DNA of 64,000 nucleotides, taken from contig NZ_SNTZ01000001.1 in assembly GCF_004916895.1 (NCBI RefSeq), positions 156,263-220,262 on the forward strand. The letters run 5' to 3'. The DNA is from Flagellimonas alvinocaridis. Lineage in GTDB: Bacteria; Bacteroidota; Bacteroidia; Flavobacteriales; Flavobacteriaceae. The position numbers were made by a program, and so were the translations under genes. Shown here in pieces: positions 62,494 to 64,000 of the stretch. Numbering within the stretch: the stretch's first letter is position 1; each line of letters opens with the position of its first letter. The notes below the pieces were generated by a model that saw only the letters and a program-made list of their open reading frames with translations, had not been told where the DNA came from and did no database searches.

Positions 62494-64000
62494 ATGCAAC
62501 TTGTTCCTTATATCGTGCACCACACCCAGCTTTCGGAAAAGAGTGTGGAAAATACCGTGGCCTTGTTGAACGAAGATTGTACCGTTCCCTTTATTTCCCG
62601 TTATCGAAAAGAACGTACCGGCAATCTGGATGAAGTCCAAATTGGGGCCATTGTACAGTATAAAACCCAGTTTGAGGCTCTGGAAAAGCGGAAATCCGCC
62701 ATTATCAAAGCCGTAGAGGAACAGGGCGAACTCACTCCGGAGTTGAAGGCAAAGTTCCAGAACTGTACCGACCTTACCAGCCTGGAAGATCTTTACCTCC
62801 CTTTCAAGAAAAGTAAAAAGACCAAAGCCGAAACCGCCCGAAAAAATGGGTTGAAACCCTTGGCAAAAATTATCATGGCCCAGCGGAGTGATGAGATTGA
62901 ATTCATCGCCTCCAAATATTTGGGCAAGGACGTCAACAATGAAGATGAGGCTCTGGAAGGCGCCCGCCACATCATTGCTGAATGGATCAATGAACGTTCA
63001 GATATCCGTAACCAGCTGCGCAACCAGTTGGAACGCCATGCTTTCATCACCACCAAGGTCATCAAAACCAAAAAAGAGGACGAAAAAGCCCAAAAGTTCC
63101 GTGACTATTTCGATTGGAGCGAGCCACTGGACCGTTGCCCCTCCCACCGCTTTTTAGCCATCATGCGAGCAGAAAAGGAAGGGTTTATCCGGGTTAAGAT
63201 TGAAATTGATGATGATAGGGCACTTGATATGATGGAAAGGCGCGTCATCAAATCAAACAACGCCTGTTCACAACAGATTGAACTGGCCATAGCGGATGCC
63301 TACAAACGACTTTTGTTCCCCTCACTTTCCAACGAGCTGTTAAAGGCTGCCAAAGAAAAAGCGGATACTTCTGCCATACAGGTATTCTCCAAAAACCTAA
63401 AACAATTGTTGTTGGGTTCCCCTTTGGGTGAAAAAAGGATTCTAGCCATAGACCCGGGTTTCAGAACAGGTTGCAAAGTGGTTTGTTTGGATTCTCATGG
63501 CGAGCTAAAACATAATGAGACGATTTACCCCCATCCACCCCAACGGGACAGTGCAGGGGCCATCAAAAAGATAAGTTCCTTGGTCGATGCGTACAAAATT
63601 GAGGCCATTGCCATTGGTAATGGCACCGCATCACGAGAGACGGAACAACTGGTAAAACGTATTGCATTTAAAAACCCCATTGAGGTTTTTGTGGTCAGTG
63701 AAGCAGGAGCTTCCATCTATTCGGCCTCCAAAATTGCCAGGGATGAATTCCCAAACTACGATGTTACTGTCCGAGGGGCAGTTTCCATTGGGCGCCGTTT
63801 GGCAGACCCCTTGGCCGAATTGGTGAAAATAGATGCCAAATCCATTGGGGTGGGCCAATACCAACACGATGTGGACCAAACCCAATTGAAAACCTCCTTG
63901 GACACCGTGGTGGAGAGTTGTGTCAATTCCGTCGGGGTCAACATCAATACCGCCAGTGTGCCCCTCCTCAGTTATGTATCGGGCATTGGTCCGAAACTGG
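62494..64000 (+). CDS. tex: Tex-family RNA-binding protein, 5' part
   Basis: The frame opens at ATG 62494 (MQLVPYIVHHTQLSEKSVEN) and stays open to the end of the window: about 502 residues of a protein usually 700-780 long. Present are the Tex N-terminal helical domain (TVPFISRYRKERTGNLDEVQ, SLEDLYLPFKKSKKTKAETA), the YqgF/RNase H-like domain (LAIDPGFRTGCKVVCLD, IAIGNGTASRETEQLV, VSEAGASIYSASKIARDEFP) and the start of the HhH domain (VGQYQHDVDQ, SVGVNINTASVPLLSYVSGIG). The S1 domain lies beyond the edge. Tex binds nucleic acid and affects transcription. Confidence 0.95.
   Translation, partial: MQLVPYIVHHTQLSEKSVENTVALLNEDCTVPFISRYRKERTGNLDEVQIGAIVQYKTQFEALEKRKSAIIKAVEEQGELTPELKAKFQNCTDLTSLEDLYLPFKKSKKTKAETARKNGLKPLAKIIMAQRSDEIEFIASKYLGKDVNNEDEALEGARHIIAEWINERSDIRNQLRNQLERHAFITTKVIKTKKEDEKAQKFRDYFDWSEPLDRCPSHRFLAIMRAEKEGFIRVKIEIDDDRALDMMERRVIKSNNACSQQIELAIADAYKRLLFPSLSNELLKAAKEKADTSAIQVFSKNLKQLLLGSPLGEKRILAIDPGFRTGCKVVCLDSHGELKHNETIYPHPPQRDSAGAIKKISSLVDAYKIEAIAIGNGTASRETEQLVKRIAFKNPIEVFVVSEAGASIYSASKIARDEFPNYDVTVRGAVSIGRRLADPLAELVKIDAKSIGVGQYQHDVDQTQLKTSLDTVVESCVNSVGVNINTASVPLLSYVSGIGPKL

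Noticed and set aside
62401..62970. A 189-codon minus-strand open frame at the metG-tex boundary.
   Set aside because: It lies opposite the tex N-terminal domain, which matches the family throughout, and includes the repeat hairpin.

Overview
This window is chromosomal DNA from a member of the Bacteroidota, most likely a marine Flavobacteriaceae. The main evidence is type IX secretion (T9SS) substrates with both type A and type B C-terminal sorting domains, two PorP/SprF-family partners, DUF4286/DUF4199/DUF4625/DUF6428 families, MetRS with a KLSTSK-type signature, and promoters with the Bacteroidetes TAnnTTTG -7 element. Most of the window has about 40% GC, so the GC-rich first ~370 bases stand out. 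The genus cannot be fixed from sequence alone.

Layout. 1-2.3 kb: the 3' end of a large T9SS type B surface protein followed by its PorP/SprF partner, then a hydrolase lipoprotein (to 3.3 kb). 3.5-5.8 kb: two unrecognised small genes and a gene-poor stretch with what looks like a decayed gene. 5.8-7.1 kb: an orphan LytTR response regulator converging on a siroheme-type dehydrogenase/chelatase gene. 7.2-11.1 kb: a minus-strand operon of ECF sigma factor, putative membrane anti-sigma factor, DUF4097-like protein, outer-membrane barrel and GIN/DUF2807 lipoprotein. 11.3-16.4 kb: a second T9SS pair, a 1381-residue protein with nine DUF11 repeats and a PorP/SprF partner. 16.8-18.5 kb: a Fur-family regulator divergent from a thioredoxin-reductase-like enzyme, sharing a strong palindrome, then a broken DUF4625 gene. 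18.5-22.2 kb: lrgAB, tRNA-Leu(CAA), prs-rplY-pth.

22.2-26.7 kb: a secreted metalloprotease with P-domain and T9SS type A tail, coupled to a lipoprotein. 26.7-38.7 kb: mostly housekeeping genes on the plus strand (ribF, a vitamin-K-carboxylase-like HTTM protein, serS, a TPR protein, rsmA, mgtE, a SerA-like dehydrogenase and several small proteins). 38.8-40.6 kb: an ars-like operon (arsR, DUF6428, PAT-type acetyltransferase, arsC) with no efflux pump. 40.6-45.8 kb: an OlsF-like two-domain acyltransferase, aspartate kinase, a GNAT enzyme, fbp and a TerB-like gene. 45.9-53.2 kb: DNA repair block of Lhr-like helicase, PdeM nuclease and Mfd, separated by clusters of a short palindromic repeat. 53.2-60.1 kb: a Dph6-like ATPase, serine hydrolase, VOC protein, ACT-domain protein, YraN, and a DUF1800/DUF1501 pair. 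60.3-64 kb: metG and the start of tex.

Nothing here is clearly a wholly new system. The best leads are: copies of the dispersed palindromic repeat that have entered the coding frames of mfd and metG; the abrupt composition switch inside the first T9SS adhesin gene; the pump-less ars operon whose first two proteins both end in paired cysteines; the shared Fur/oxidoreductase operator; and a helicase whose conserved N-terminus has no standard start codon. There are no rRNA genes, CRISPR arrays, intact insertion sequences or phage genes.
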